This document shows positions 29,119 through 41,591 of a stretch of DNA of 64,000 nt, one piece after another. Each line of letters opens with the position of its first letter. The stretch's first letter is position 1. The DNA is from Rhipicephalus microplus. Taxonomy: Eukaryota > Arthropoda > Arachnida > Ixodida > Ixodidae. A program made the position numbers and the translations under genes. The stretch covers positions 82,812,500 to 82,876,499 of the forward strand of contig NC_134700.1 in assembly GCF_043290135.1 (NCBI RefSeq), read 5' to 3'. Under the pieces are notes generated by a model that searched no databases, was not told the DNA's origin, and worked only from the letters and a program-made list of their open reading frames with translations.

Positions 29119-29706
29119 TGAGTTATACTGACATGAACTTCCAAACTTCGTTGCTGCCGCGTCCCTCTCGCCTTGAAAGATGTTTGCGAGAGTGAGAGGG
29201 AACTAAAAAAAGGGAACAAAACAAAAAAAGAAGGGGGAAGAAAAAAGACGAAAAAGAAAAAGAAAAAAAGAAAGTAAAAAAGAGGAAAAACCACTGTCAA
29301 CACTGAGAACGAAACCAACTGTCCGTGTACGTCCACGTACGGTTCTTATCACGTGCTGTTCAGTTCTCGACGTGTGTCGGGCCACTCAAGATTGTCACCG
29401 CGGTGCCGGGAGAGTCCGTGACGGCGTGCGTAAAGACAGGGTTTCCCCGTAATGGATCGGTCGGCGTGCGGCGTGCGTAAAGGAAGGGTTTCCCCTTAAT
29501 GGGTCGGTCGGCTCTTTGCTTTTAATCTTCGTCCGTTTCCCTTCAATGGTCATCAAGTGGTAGGCGAACGTAAACACTTTTTATGTGCATGTGGAGAAAA
29601 GAAAAAAAAAGAAGAAAAAAAGGGAAGAAAAAAAAGAAAAACAAAAAAACAAGAAAGGACAGTGTACACGTACGAGTCAGTCAGAAAAAAGCATGGTCTC
29701 CAGCTA

Positions 29707-30243
29707 TCAATCTTTGTCACCAATTTCCTCCTGGCTTACTTCTCGGGGGCAGTTGAGTTTTCCGGGGTCCTCGTTGATGCCGGCTACTAATGTTCGAAAT
29801 TTGAAAATAAAATATGCCTCACGCTGTTCGCGCTCGCGTCTGTTTGAGAAACCGGACTGCAAAAAAGTTACGCTGATATTTTCAAAACTGTGGTTTGGCA
29901 GGCGCAGATGTCTATATAAAAGTAGCTTCGGCAGTGAAGTGGCGTGGTACCAGTGATTATGAAACCGCAGCCGAAATGGCGTGTCTGTTTGGCCGATATA
30001 TTCTTGTCCGCAGATGTTGCAATGTAGCATGTATGTTACATTACTGGAGTCACAATTAAGGCTTTCAGTTATGCAGAATTTGAAATCCGAGAAGTTCGCT
30101 TTGGATTCACGTGTTGTGACCATCTGTGGGCATACCTTGCATCGAGCTTTTCCGCCGGGATGGCACCCTGATTGAAATTTGGGGGTGTTTGTTTTTGCTC
30201 TGACAAAAATGTCCTTCAGATTTTTATCCCGGCGGTACACCAC
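29707..30243 (-). CDS. Penelope GIY-YIG endonuclease domain (copy 1)
   Basis: The 178-codon open frame is the C-terminal domain of the Penelope polyprotein. It has a Cys-rich linker (GGKARCKVCPQM) and then the nuclease: VTYMLHCNICGQEYIGQT carries the GIY...YIG-type motif, followed by the conserved Arg in FRLRFHNH and a downstream ENISVTFLQ then EREQREAYFIFKF helix. This nuclease nicks target DNA to prime reverse transcription. The domain is intact here, though it is separated from the RT frame by breaks near 30270-30473. Copy 2 (56304-56840) is also open. Confidence 0.85.
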   Translation of the reverse strand: MVYRRDKNLKDIFVRAKTNTPKFQSGCHPGGKARCKVCPQMVTTRESKANFSDFKFCITESLNCDSSNVTYMLHCNICGQEYIGQTDTPFRLRFHNHWYHATSLPKLLLYRHLRLPNHSFENISVTFLQSGFSNRREREQREAYFIFKFRTLVAGINEDPGKLNCPREVSQEEIGDKD

Positions 30244-30269
30244 GTGAGGTGGCTTTGCGAAAATAGAAG

Positions 30270-32032
30270 TTAGTCGTTTGCTTTACCTGATTGTGTTGAA
30301 ATGGCGGGAAAGTATGTTGTTGATTCGTGGCGCTGATGAGGAGTTAGTACAAGGTTCGTTTGGGAAGTCGTTTTAGATACTCTGTTTTGTCCCTTGATTA
30401 TATCATTCCTGTTCACGTTGCGAGCACATAGAATGGCATCGTCAATAATGTCTTGCGGATAATTTTGTTTCATTAAGAATGCTTTAGGTGCTCCGCGTGT
30501 CTGTCCAATTCCCGCATATCAGTGCATATTCTTCGGTACCGGTAGGCCTGAGAATATGGAATACCCGTTTTGCATTGCTTTGGGTTGCTGCTGTTGAAAT
30601 GTAGGTACATTTGACGGTCTGTAGGCTTTCTGTAAAGGTTTGTTGACAAGCGGTCATTTTTGACCGTGACAGTGACGTCCAAAAAGTTAATGCTAGTTCT
30701 GGAATTTTCGTGCGTGAATTTTATTGACGGGTGGCATTTGTTAAAATCCTCTATAAAGCGGAAAAGACTTCCCTCATCATGGTTCCATATCATAAAAATA
30801 TTGTCTAAGTATCTTCTGTAGTAGAAATTGTTTCAAGGTGCGTCCCTCAATGAAAGGGATTTCAAGTGAAGCCATAAAGGTGCTCGCGAAGTTTGGGGCC
30901 ATTTTCGTGCCCATTGCAGTGCCACTGACCTGAAGGAAGTGCTTGCCGTTGAACTCGAAATGGTTATAATTTAGTACAAGTTCAAGAAGTGTAAACAGTA
31001 CCTCGCCACTTACACTGGTTGATGAGTCAGATTTCACATATTCAGAAACCATAGCCACTATTCCGTCATGGTGGGGTATGTTGGTGTACAGTGAGCAGAC
31101 GTCCATGGTCACCAGAAAACTGCCGCCTGGGATGTCGAGACTTGAAGTTTCGCAGATGAAGTGGTTTGTGTCCTTTAGGTAATATTGAAAATTTGGGAGG
31201 ATGTTTTTTATTAAGGAATCGATGAATTCTGATATATTTTCTGTTGATGTGCTGTTACTGGATACTATCGGACGTCCTGGATTACCTGCCTTGTGTATTT
31301 TGGGGAGCAAATAAATAGAATCGACCGAGAACAGAATGGGCCGGTAACATTGCTTTTAACATTTTGCCGGTAATTTTCTCGTCCCGGCGGAGATTCTTTA
31401 GGGTTACTTTTATCTTCTTTTCAAATTCGGGAGTCGGGTCTGTTGGAAGTTCTTTGTAGAATTTTGTGTCTGATAGCTGTCGTTCCCCTTCCTTTAAGTA
31501 GTCCGACGTGTTTAGAATTACTATGCAGCCCCCTTTATCAGCCGGTTTGATACTAATTCCAGTGTTTTTTCGTAGTTCATCGAGTGCCCTTCGTTCTGAC
31601 TTTGATATGTTGTTTCGAAAGGGCCGATTTTTTTTCATACGCTCTGATGATATCTTTTTGAATCGCTGATATATACATATCGAGGTGTTTGTTCCTCTGC
31701 TCACCCGGACACCATGATTTGTCACCACCAATCTCTCTATTCTCGTCCGTACAGTCCTTGCCATCATGAAAGTATTCACGGAGGCGGAGATTACGCGCAA
31801 TGTTATCGAGGTCTTGGTACAGTTCAAATTCATTGAATCTACCGGATGATAGACAAAAGGTTAAGCCTCTCGACAAAAGTTGAAGATGAGCGGGTGTGAG
31901 TGTTGTGTTTGACAGATTGAGGACATTTTTCTCATAAGTTTTCGGCTGCTCTTGGCTATCACGTTGCACGGGAGTGTCAGCGTCATATTCGAGAGTAAGG
32001 ATGTTTTGATTAGGATTGCAATGTAGTTTCAA
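30270..32032 (-). pseudogene. Penelope reverse transcriptase (copy 1, broken)
   Basis: From the right: NLSNTTLTPAHLQLLSRGLTF and SGRFNEFELYQDL (N-terminal extension), then KPADKGGCIVIL, MLPKIHKAGNPGRPIVSS, FLVTMDVCSLYTNIPH with the first catalytic Asp, and SGTAMGTKMAPNFAS. The active-site box reads YLDN (30800-30811), where copy 2 has YLDD. A base gain near 30829 also shifts the frame just before it, so the palm is severed. Further breaks near 31640 and 31310 split the N-terminal part. The fold and motif set are those of Penelope RT, the group related to telomerase. It is non-functional in this copy. Confidence 0.85.
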
Positions 32033-32626
32033 GTTCCAATTTTTCTACTCAAAGTTAGGTTGTGGTACGGGTGGTCCCTGGCGTTCTTGTACGGCCTCAT
32101 TCCTATTTTCCTGTTGCAGAGCAGTGGAGCTACTGCTGTCCCGCTTGAATTTTCTATCATTTACTACTGAAATTTCGCCTCTCTTCTTTAGTTCATATCT
32201 TTCCCGTTCTCATGCCTCATGCTCTCCGTGATTAGATAACAATTTCTGCGTGGCCTCCGTGACACTGTATTCGGCGGCCTTACGCTCACTATGGTCCGCA
32301 ATGACCCGAGTCAGTTGCAAGGACGCTTCTAGCAATAATTTTCCCACTGCCCCCTTTCTGCTTCACTTAGTGTAGACATTGAGGGGTTGCAGGCTAGGCG
32401 GAGGCCCTTAGGTGCAATTTCGTGAGATATATATTTGGTTAGATGTTCCGCGTGTTTTTCGTATTGCACCTGCTTTTCAAGGATTTTCCTAATCGATGGA
32501 AATGAGTGGGACCATGCGTGTTTAAGACTGCCCGTACCTTTTGTTTCCCCGTGTCATTTGGAATCCGCCGCCTTGGTCTTCGCCGCATTCGTCCGCCTGG
32601 TGTTGTAAGGCCTCACTGGTGCGAGG
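32033..32626 (-). pseudogene. Penelope N-terminal coding/5' region, truncated (copy 1)
   Basis: Minus-strand pieces (KKRGEISVVNDRKFKRDSSS, then QERQGPPVPQPNFE) resemble the low-complexity N-terminal part of the polyprotein, with several stops. It ends at the block junction; the continuation (PAGPYNTRRTNAAKTK and upstream) exists only at 59154-59400. Confidence 0.55.
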
Positions 32627-32659
32627 CAGGACGCGGCGGACGCGGACACGGTAGTTTGA

Positions 32660-33001
32660 CCAGCTTCCATTACCGGATACATCGGTCGCATCGAGTCCCT
32701 AGAGCGTAAAACCGAGCAATTAGAGGCGAGCGTGGCAGCCCTCCCCACCCAAATCATGTCTGCAGTCTGCGAGTCCTTTCAGGACATGTTCACGGCAGCC
32801 TTAACGCAAGCACTTCCCGAAATTGTGGTGCAGGTCTCTAACTCAGTCCTTAAAGCCGTGCAGCCCTGGGTTATCGCCCAAATTAAAAACACCACTCAGA
32901 GCGACTCCACGCAGGTTAAACGCAAGCCGGCTTCCCGTCCGGCAGCAGAAGAAGGCTTTTTGGGGCCGGCTCCAGTTGCGGACCGGTCCTCTTCACCGTA
33001 A
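32660..33001 (+). pseudogene. NLTR1 ORF1 C-terminal part (copy 2)
   Basis: Same coiled-coil-like C-terminus as in copy 1, with a few substitutions (VAQVSKS becomes VVQVSNS) and the same stop. The left end abuts the block junction. Confidence 0.6.
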
Positions 33002-33059
33002 ATAAATACTAAAAGATGGCTAGCCGATCCAATAAACAAGCTAAATATCTACAAATTTG

Positions 33060-36000
33060 AGATTATACAATGAAACTGCAGGGGTTTTAGAGCCTGGAAA
33101 AAATGGTCGCACCTCCAGCTCTACTTGCAGTCTCTCGGAAACATGCCCGCCTTGCTTGCTTTGCAGGAGCCCGGTTTGGACGTTAAATTCTCTGGCTATA
33201 GCACTTTCCAGGGGGGGGGGGGGGGGCTCGTCATCCATCCTGGTGAACAAGGCATATACCGTGATTCAGGTCGATTTAAACTTAAGTACTGAACAAGAAT
33301 ACACAATGGTCAGAGTACTGCCTCTCAGACGTCGCGACCAGTCAATACACATCCTAAATATATACAGCCCCCCGCATAATCCACGCGTAACTTTTAGCAA
33401 AATCTTCCTCCGGGCGATCAAGATTGCAGACAAGGACCCCTTAGTGATCGTGAGAGACTTCAATGCTCCCAGCCTTCACTGGGGCTATGGGGCTATCACT
33501 ACGAGAAGGCCAGAGGACGTAAGCTGGCGGAGCTAATGTCCACCCTTCGCCTCACGCTGCTCACAGATCCGGCATACCCCACTCGAGTGGGGAACTCGAT
33601 AACCCGTGACACGTGTCCGGACCTCTCTCTCGTAAAAAAACGCTAAGGATGCTACCTGGCAGAACTTGGGCGATTCTCTAGGCAGTGATCACTGCCTTCT
33701 CCGGGTCACACTCCTGGAAAAGTCAGCTTATAAAAAATGCGGTCAAGCCAAGTTGACCGTTTGGACCCAATTTCGCAATCAGACTATCCCTCCCGTACTA
33801 CTTTCTGGAGGCTATGCAGAATGGACTCAACACGTAAGCAACATTCAGAAAAGACTTGTTACTACCCTCCAAACCAACCAAGAAATCCCCGCAGTTGACA
33901 CTCACCTCCTACACTTGTGGGAGGCGCGCCGAAGCTTAACAAAACGTTGGAAAAAGCAGAAGACTAATCACAAATTACGTATACGCATATCTCAACTCAC
34001 GGAACAGGCTGCAGCGTATGCTGCCTAACTCTCAGATTCAAATTGAATAGCCCGCTGCGACGCCGCAGCTCGTCAGATGAGCTCGAAGGAGACATGGCGT
34101 CTATTTCGCAGTCTCATAGACCCCTCTCAAACGAGAGGGGAGGCGCAGAAGCAGCTCCGGCGAGCTCTGCAAGGGTACCAAGGCACTCCGGCATAGCTTG
34201 CGGATGCCGTGCGCTCCCTTCCGAATGGAAAACGTTACTTGTGACTTTTATCCCCAAAGCAGGCAAGGCCGTGAATACAGAAAATATGAGGCCCATATCA
34301 CTGACTTCGTGCGCGGGCAAGCTTATGGAGACGATGGTACGGGATCGCTTCTCCCCATACCTTGACGGCAAGGGCTTCTTTGCAGACACCATGTTTGGGT
34401 TTCGCCCACACATATCTGCACAGGACGTCCTTCTCCAGCTCCATAGGGCCGTAATACAGCCCATAACTATGCAACACAATGATAAAGCCATCCTCGCCCT
34501 TGATATGAAGGGGGCTTTCGACAATGTTAAACACAGCAGCATCCTGGCTAACGTGAGTTCCACCGAATGCGGGGCTAAGGCCTTTGCATATGTCAGAGAT
34601 TTTCTCTATAAACGCCAGGCACTTCTTCGGATCGAGGACGAGGAATATGGCCCGTACATTATGGGAACACGGGGTACCCCACAGGGAGCAGTGTTATCAC
34701 CACTCCTTTTCAACATTGCTGTGATGCGCCTTCCAAGCAAATTGGCCAGTGTGGAAGGCACACAAAACGCAGTATATGCCTATGATATTACAGTCTGGAC
34801 CACTGAAGGGAGCCTTGGTGAAATGCAGGAACGCCTTCAGCAGGCCGCATCCATAGTCAAGGATGCCAACGTATGCCAACGATTGTGGACTCCAATGTAC
34901 TCCAAACAAATCAGAGCTTCTGCACGTTAGAGCGAAGCCAAGAGATAAGTCAGCCATACACATCTCCCTGTCTGGGGTTCCAATCAGAGAGGTGGAGGAG
35001 CTCCGGATTATGGGCCTGTTCATTCACCACAGACTCAGACCGGACTCCACTATAGCGAAACTCAAGAGAATAGGCGAACAGGTAGGGCGCATGATCCACC
35101 GCGTTTCCAACAAGCGGGGTGGTCTGCGGGGCAGGGACGCGCTTCGGCTCACCCATGCCTTCGTGACTAGCCGGATCCTCTACGCCGCCTCATACATTCG
35201 CACCAACAAGCAAGAAGATGAAAGATTACATGCCATCATTCGTAAGGCTACTAAACGAGCTCTGGATCTCCTGGTGGCCACTTCCAACGCCAAACTGAGG
35301 GCGTTAGGAGTGCTCAACTTCTACCAGGAGTTGCGGGAGACCCACCTCATGAATCAATATACGCGGCTCGTGCAGACGGCTCCCAGGCGCCGCCTGCTGA
35401 ACCGCTTACATATACAGCACACTTGCACTGCAGAGGAGGTGGAGCGTATTCCGGAACTGTGTCGGCATATACTCTCGGTCTCTCCACTCCCCAGTAACAT
35501 GGATAAGCACACGCACGAAAGCAGAAGACAGGCGCGGGCTCGGACGCTCGATAGGCAACACGGCTCCCGACCTGGTGTATTCTACGTAGATAGAACAGGG
35601 CCTTCGCCCACGGGATCCCGGTGAACTACACGGCCTGTGTAGTTCACCGGGAAAAGCATGTCAATGGGCTCTCGTTCCGAGCACAAAATCCAGAGCGCGC
35701 TGAGGAAGTCGCGATAGCGCTTGCTGCTGCGGACCCCAACTCGAAAGTTATCATCACGGACTCCCGGAAAGCATGTGCTCATTACTTGGTAGGAGAGATA
35801 TCCCCCCTATCCACCCAAATTCTAAAACGGGCTCTCGCTGATCAAGCCACGAAACGCATCGTATGGGCTCCTGGCCATCAGGGCTTACGATGTAATTAGG
35901 CCGCTGACGCGGCCGCCCGAGCGCTTACCCACTGGGCTCCTCACCTTGGCTCTTATGACTCGGAGGCCAATACACCGCTGTTGCGGTTCAAAGAAATTCT

Positions 36001-36250
36001 GACCTATTATTGCGACACTCACCGCCCTTACCCGGCTCTTGCAAAGGGGCTGATAAGGCGGAAGAGCGAACTCTAAGGCGCCTGCAGACTGGTACTCTAC
36101 TCTGTCCTGCAATCCTAAAACATTTCGATGCGAACACAGATGGGCGGTGCCCACACTGTGGGGAGACGTGTGATATCTTCCACATGGTATGGGCATGTCC
36201 GAAAATCCCCACCCACCCCCTTCCTGTACCCCTTCCCGAGAGGCATGGGA
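33060..36250 (+). pseudogene. NLTR1 ORF2: endonuclease-RT-RNase H (copy 2, broken)
   Basis: Same domain order as copy 1. Shared lesions include RDFN in the endonuclease and YAYD in place of YADD (34775-34786), so both predate the duplication. Private changes: a duplicated GGGGCTAT near 33484 shifts the endonuclease frame. A TAA at 34026-34028 ends a frame that is open in copy 1. A GATGCCAAC-like insertion near 34863 shifts RT before the thumb. The RNase H Arg codon that is TGA in copy 1 is intact, but a TAG at 35896-35898 (GAG in copy 1) ends that frame after QGLRCN. The Cys/His cluster lies near 36145-36195. Confidence 0.85.
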
Positions 36251-36441
36251 GAGTGCCCTCCTCAACTGCTCATCACTAGAGTCTCAACGGGTTCTGGTGA
36301 GACGGGTGCGAGTAGGGGCCTCGTCACCTCGTTATGCGGTGTCCCGGACTAAGGACGCCGACCATGTAGCGGGGTTCATGCTTTGGCCCCGTACCTCTCT
36401 CTTTTATAATAAATGTTTTTCATCATTATCATCGCGCCGAC

Positions 36442-37370
36442 GTGTGCCAGGTGCCAAAAGATGTGATTTGCAGAAGTTTCAGTGAGGCGTCGTCGTCCAA
36501 GGATCACGTGTGCACCCCCGAGTGTGCCCTCTGTGGAGGGCCTCACGCTACAGCGGACAGGGTATGCAGACAACGCTTTCAAGTACCATATGTAGTTTGC
36601 CGAAGAAGACATGAACGTCAACGCACCAAGTCCCCAGCGCCGACCAGCACCGAGCACCTGCAGAGCCACAGCAGATCGCCATCGAGAGGGCGCACTGGAC
36701 AACCAGCGCCACGGTCATCATCCAAGAGCCGTTGCTCCATATCCCGGGGACGCTCGCGATTCAAAACCCCTCTGCTGTTCGACTACATACGCCGGCCGCC
36801 AGGGATACTCGCTGGGCCGACTTTGCTAAGGAAACGCCATTCATGGTACCGAGGAAAGCGCATTCACTGTCAGAGCATGGCGTGGATAGGATTGCGAAAG
36901 CGCTTTGCTAAGGAGCGCTTTTGAGCGTCTTCAAGCAGAGGTAGCTGAACTAAACTTGGCGACCGCGTCGTCACCCTCACAGTCGCCACCTCATCGGGAA
37001 CACCAGACGTGCCCATTGAGATGCCGTCTGAGGCACCTGCAGACGAACGTCCCATAAAGAAGAGAGCTCTGTCCCAGCCTTTACGAAATGAGGGCTGGAC
37101 AATCTGAAATCTGCCTTTAACGAGTTTAAAAACGACATGAAAGAATTTCAAGCCGAATTGAGGAACATGCTCAAGTCCCTGAGAAAAGCGTTCTCAACTT
37201 TGAGCATGAGGGTTGCAACACTCAAATCCAAGAATAATAGTGGGCCGTCAGGTTCAACAGGGGCAAGTCCTTCGTTTTCATCCGGTATCCCCAAACCTAG
37301 GGACACTCTAAAGGGGGAAAGCAGGCCCCTATACGTATTGTGCTGCAAGGCAAATCAAACTAAAGTTGCA
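36442..37370 (+). pseudogene. NLTR2 ORF1 (copy 2)
   Basis: It carries the knuckle CALCGGPHATADRVC and the Arg/Ser-rich tail. A 1-bp loss in the AAAACCCC run near 36767 shifts the frame relative to copy 1. The coiled-coil part (FQAELRNMLKSLRKAFSTL) lies at 37137-37300. Confidence 0.65.
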
Positions 37371-37384
37371 ATCTTGGCGGGTCC

Positions 37385-40300
37385 GACTAGTAATAGTAAC
37401 ATTGTAGTTTGGCAGCGGAACTGTTGTGGATCTCTGCGTAAGAACGCGGTCCTTAAGCAATTCATTCGGTCACATACTAACAAGCTGGAGAACGTCCTGC
37501 TCTAAGAAACATTGATGAACTCATTTACCTTATCGAGCTATCGGTCCCACTGCTTGTTCGGGCAAGATACAAGAGGTATCTGCACCCTTCTCTCGACGAA
37601 GTTTACCACCGTAGTTCACGATCTTTCCATGAGCCTTAGGAAAACTGAGCACATGTTTTCCGAGGTTATACCAAGTGGGTAGCTTCGGAACCGCCTCTTC
37701 ATTGTGAATATTTAGAGTACTCCTAGGGACATGAGACAGCGCTTCACTTCGCTAATATCCAGGACAATAACAAAGGCAGCTGGAGCCACACCTATTATTT
37801 CCGGGGACTTCAATGCCCAACATCAGGAGTGGGGATATCACCACACTAACGCTAAGGGTAGAGATCTCTGACAGGCTGCTTCAGACTACAACCTAACTCT
37901 ATTCACGGATCCTTCGTTTCCTACTAGAATTGGAAATTCATGCTCCAGGGACACTACCCCGGGCCTAACCTTCGTGGCAAACTCGGGGTCGGTAACCTCG
38001 CACAATCTGAACGAAAGTCTCAGCAGTGATCATCACATTCTCGTCACTTCGATGGAAATACAGAGCAGACCTCCAAAAGAATTTCAGTTCACTAATGGGA
38101 TCGTTTCCACGAAATCAGGGCGCAGAAAAAAGAGAATCGGGAGGGAGTCTCCAGATTCTTTCGATCCCTGGGTGGCACAGCTCAAGGTGGATGTACCTGC
38201 AGCTACCAACAAAGTCCATAGTTACTGATCTTAGGGTTGACAGAATGGACAGCCGTCTAGCGCATTTGCGCGACGTTAAAAACCTCCTTCTTCATAGATG
38301 GAAGGGACAGAAACTGAACCGTAGGCTGCGGAAAGAAATTGCTGAGCTTAATTTCCAGATTAACGAACACTGCCAGACGCTCTCTAGACAATAACGAGAT
38401 GAAGTTTGCAATTCGGCCGATGGCCAGATGCACAGAGGAGGCAGGTGGAACTTGCTGAAGCACCTGTTGAAAGAATCTAACTCGAAATCCAACGAGAGGT
38501 GGGCGATAGACAAAGTCCTCCATATAGCCAGACAAGAAGACTCAGAAGAAAAAGTTTTCGAACGGCCCACGAAAACTTATCTGCCAGTTGATCTCTCGTG
38601 TGATGCCGACTATCCCCTTTACGAGGGTCCGCACGTGGGGTCTTTAGACGAACCTTTCAGCACGGTTGATGTGAGGGAGGTTCTTATGAAACTGAATAGT
38701 CGATCAGCCCCAGGCCCGGACGGTATCTCAAGTGGAATTCTGCGTAATCTCGGCGATGCTTTCATACAAATACTCACGGATGAGCTTAACAAAGTATGGG
38801 AACAGGGCACTGTCCCATACTTTGTGAATCGTGGAAGCTGGCGTCAGTCATCTTTATCTGGACATCAGAACGTCCACTGAATATTTGTAATCTACGTTCC
38901 ATATCACTTACATCCTGCATAGGAAAGGTAGCCGAACACGTCTATATTAGCCGCATTACTCAACACATTGAAGACCATGGCTTATTTCCGTGCAACATGA
39001 TTGGCTTCCGACCAGCATTATCCTCCCAAGATTCCATGAAGTTCACTGAACACCAGATTATCGACGTTAAAACGACAGATGTCAGGGAAATCTTGTAACT
39101 AGATTTAGAGAAAGCTTATGAAAATCTATCCTTTACTCATATTCTCAACTTCATCCCTACTTTTGGCTTGGGGCAGAGATTTCACGCATTCATCAGCTCT
39201 TTCCTCATAAGCAGAAAGGCCATGATTTGATAGGAGATCTGAAATCAGAACCTGTCGTTCTTGGCTCCAAAGGTACGCCGCAGGGTTCGGTGGTCTCACC
39301 ACTTCTGTTCAATATCGCTATGTGTGAGCTTTCCAAGAGGCTTTCGTAGATACAAGGCATACGTCATACCCTTTACGCCGATGACATCACTGTCTAGTGC
39401 ACGGGTGGGAGAGAAGGCAGAGTAGAAGAGGCACTCCAACGGGCTATAGAATACACCGAAGCTTTTCTTAGTGGCACTGGACTACGACTCTTTCCAACCA
39501 AGTCGGAACCTATGCTTTACAGACCTAATAGAAGGGGTGTAAAGCCTCGAGGCTGGGTTCCCCTTCCAGATATCAATTTAATGCTTCGCACCAGCTCTAG
39601 TCATATCATCCCTAGAGTAGAGATAATCAGAGTACTTTGAACGCTTATAGAGGTCAATGGCACAAATGATCACACCATAAACAAGCTCACAACTAAAACG
39701 ACAAGCATGAATAGTCCTATCCTTAGGGTCTCCAACTCTTGATTTAGCTTGAGAGAAAACAATTTACAAAGACTATTCCACGCTTTCTTAATAAGCCACA
39801 TTACTTATGTTGCGGCCATGCACTTTTTGTAAGTCATGAAAGGCCAAAATTAATCATCTGATCCGTAAGAGCATCAAAAGAGTGCTAGGAGCCCCTTCGG
39901 GAACCAGTACGGAACGCCTCATGCAGTTGGGTATACACAACCGTTGGAAGAGATCATCGAAGCACAGCATACGGCTCAGATGGCCAGGCTCTCCTTCTCG
40001 GCTGCAGGAAGGAGCATCCTGACAATCCTAGAGTATAGTGCGGTAGAAGAGGAACGTAGTCAGTCTCTCACCAAAAAGCAAACGACCAACATTATGGTCG
40101 CTTTGTTTCTCCGCAACGTACATCCGCAGCACAACGTGAACATGCGGATAGCCTGGGGTGAAGCACTGCTCAAGAGTGTTCATGCAAACCCGGGTTCTGC
40201 ATGCTTCGTAGGCGCGGCGCAATACGGTCGAACAGCCAACTTCTCGGTCGTTGCAGTTGACCACGCAGGATGTGTTATTCACTCCGCGTCTATCAGGAAC

Positions 40301-41006
40301 ACCACTCCCGCCAAAGCTGAACAAGCAGCCATAGCTGTCGCTCTCCTTGACGACTACCGGCAACACATCTATACAAACTCACGAGCAGCAGTGCGAGCCT
40401 TTACATCTGGATCGGTATCGGCTGAAGTAGCTCGCATCTTAGGTAATATGCATATTTCAGAACACGCCATAATTAAGTTTGCGGCTCACCTCGGATCACA
40501 TTTAGCCTCCATGCAAACCTAAACGAGATCGCCCACGCCCGAGCACGCGCACTTACTTACCGTCCTGGGCAGCCTGTGGGACCTTCAGACTCAAACCTAA
40601 TAGTCTTTAGGGATGTTCTCCTCACTTTCAACTAGGTGACTAAACATTATCAGCTCGGCAGAAGGATTTTCCCCCATCCTCATATGCAATTTTGCAGGGC
40701 CAGACATCTACCCTCCGTGTGCTTCAAACCAGGTCGTACCCAAGTCATCGTTCCCACAACCAGTTTCTTGCAAGCATTAATCCAACATGCCCAGATTGTT
40801 GCGCCATATAAACGTTAGAACACATGCTCTGGCAGTGCTCCTCATCACGCGATTCTCGGCACATGACTGAGGAAGAATGGAGCTCTGCGCTCAGGAGCTC
40901 AGAACTTGCACATCAACTCTATGCTGTCCAGAGGGCCCACGACGCGGCGGTGAGGCTCGGCCTACCCGTTCCGACGTGGGAGCGGCCCACTGCTCTACCT
41001 CCTTGA
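37385..41006 (+). pseudogene. NLTR2 ORF2: endonuclease-RT-RNase H (copy 2, broken)
   Basis: GDFNAQHQEWGY lies near 37805 (preceded by Ser: ISGDFN), SSDHH near 38024, SAPGPDGIS near 38706 and an intact YADD at 39374-39385, again followed by TAG. RNase H (39944-40522) has AKAEQAAIAVALL and the shared YTNSRAA change. Private to this copy is an insertion near 38815 (a TACTTTGTGAAT-like stretch) that breaks RT where copy 1 reads VPESWKLAS. The C-terminus is GLPVPTWERPTALPP. Confidence 0.8.
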
Positions 41007-41075
41007 AATAGTGTTCCTCAGGACCTCAATAATGTTCTTTGTCTGTCTATCTGACTTATTACATATTATAATAAA

Positions 41076-41591
<516 letters not shown>

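Larger units (their letters stand above)
3607..32626 (+). repeat. Tandem duplication block, copy 1 (29.0 kb)
   Basis: Everything from CAGGACGCGG at 3607 to GCGAGG at 32626 recurs in the same order and orientation from 32627 to 59226. This includes the nested Harbinger insertion and the ends of each element. Offsets shift only at indels: +29,029 at the start, about +26,950 after the copy-1-only LTR element, and +26,600 at the end. Sampled stretches differ by about one to three bases per hundred. The right end falls within a Penelope-like element, which continues in copy 2 but here jumps directly to the start of copy 2. Confidence 0.9.
28986..32626 (-). mobile_element. Penelope-like element (copy 1), truncated by the block junction
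   Basis: On the minus strand there is an N-terminal region, a Penelope-type RT, a GIY-YIG endonuclease, and a long 3' non-coding part with oligo-A/G-rich stretches and a hammerhead-like motif. RT followed by GIY-YIG defines the Penelope order. The 5' end is cut at 32626, where the second block copy begins; the same element runs on to 59226 and beyond in copy 2. Confidence 0.9.
32627..36433 (+). mobile_element. NLTR1 (copy 2)
   Basis: This is the second copy of the 5'-truncated I-type element, with the same 3' tail (36410-36433). The G run in the endonuclease is shorter (33211-33227). Differences from copy 1 run at about 3% in the RT stretch I compared. Confidence 0.85.
36434..41075 (+). mobile_element. 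NLTR2 (copy 2)
   Basis: Second copy, collinear with 7379-12010. It begins directly after the NLTR1 tail as in copy 1, so the adjacency predates the duplication. Confidence 0.8.

Noticed and set aside
29203..29660. Phe/Leu-rich or Lys-rich frames resembling membrane or nuclear proteins
   Set aside because: They are translations of A/G and T/C homopolymeric stretches in the Penelope 3' non-coding region.
3607..32626. The whole block as one giant transposon
   Set aside because: The two copies lack shared terminal repeats or target duplications at the block edges, and the right edge cuts arbitrarily within a Penelope element.
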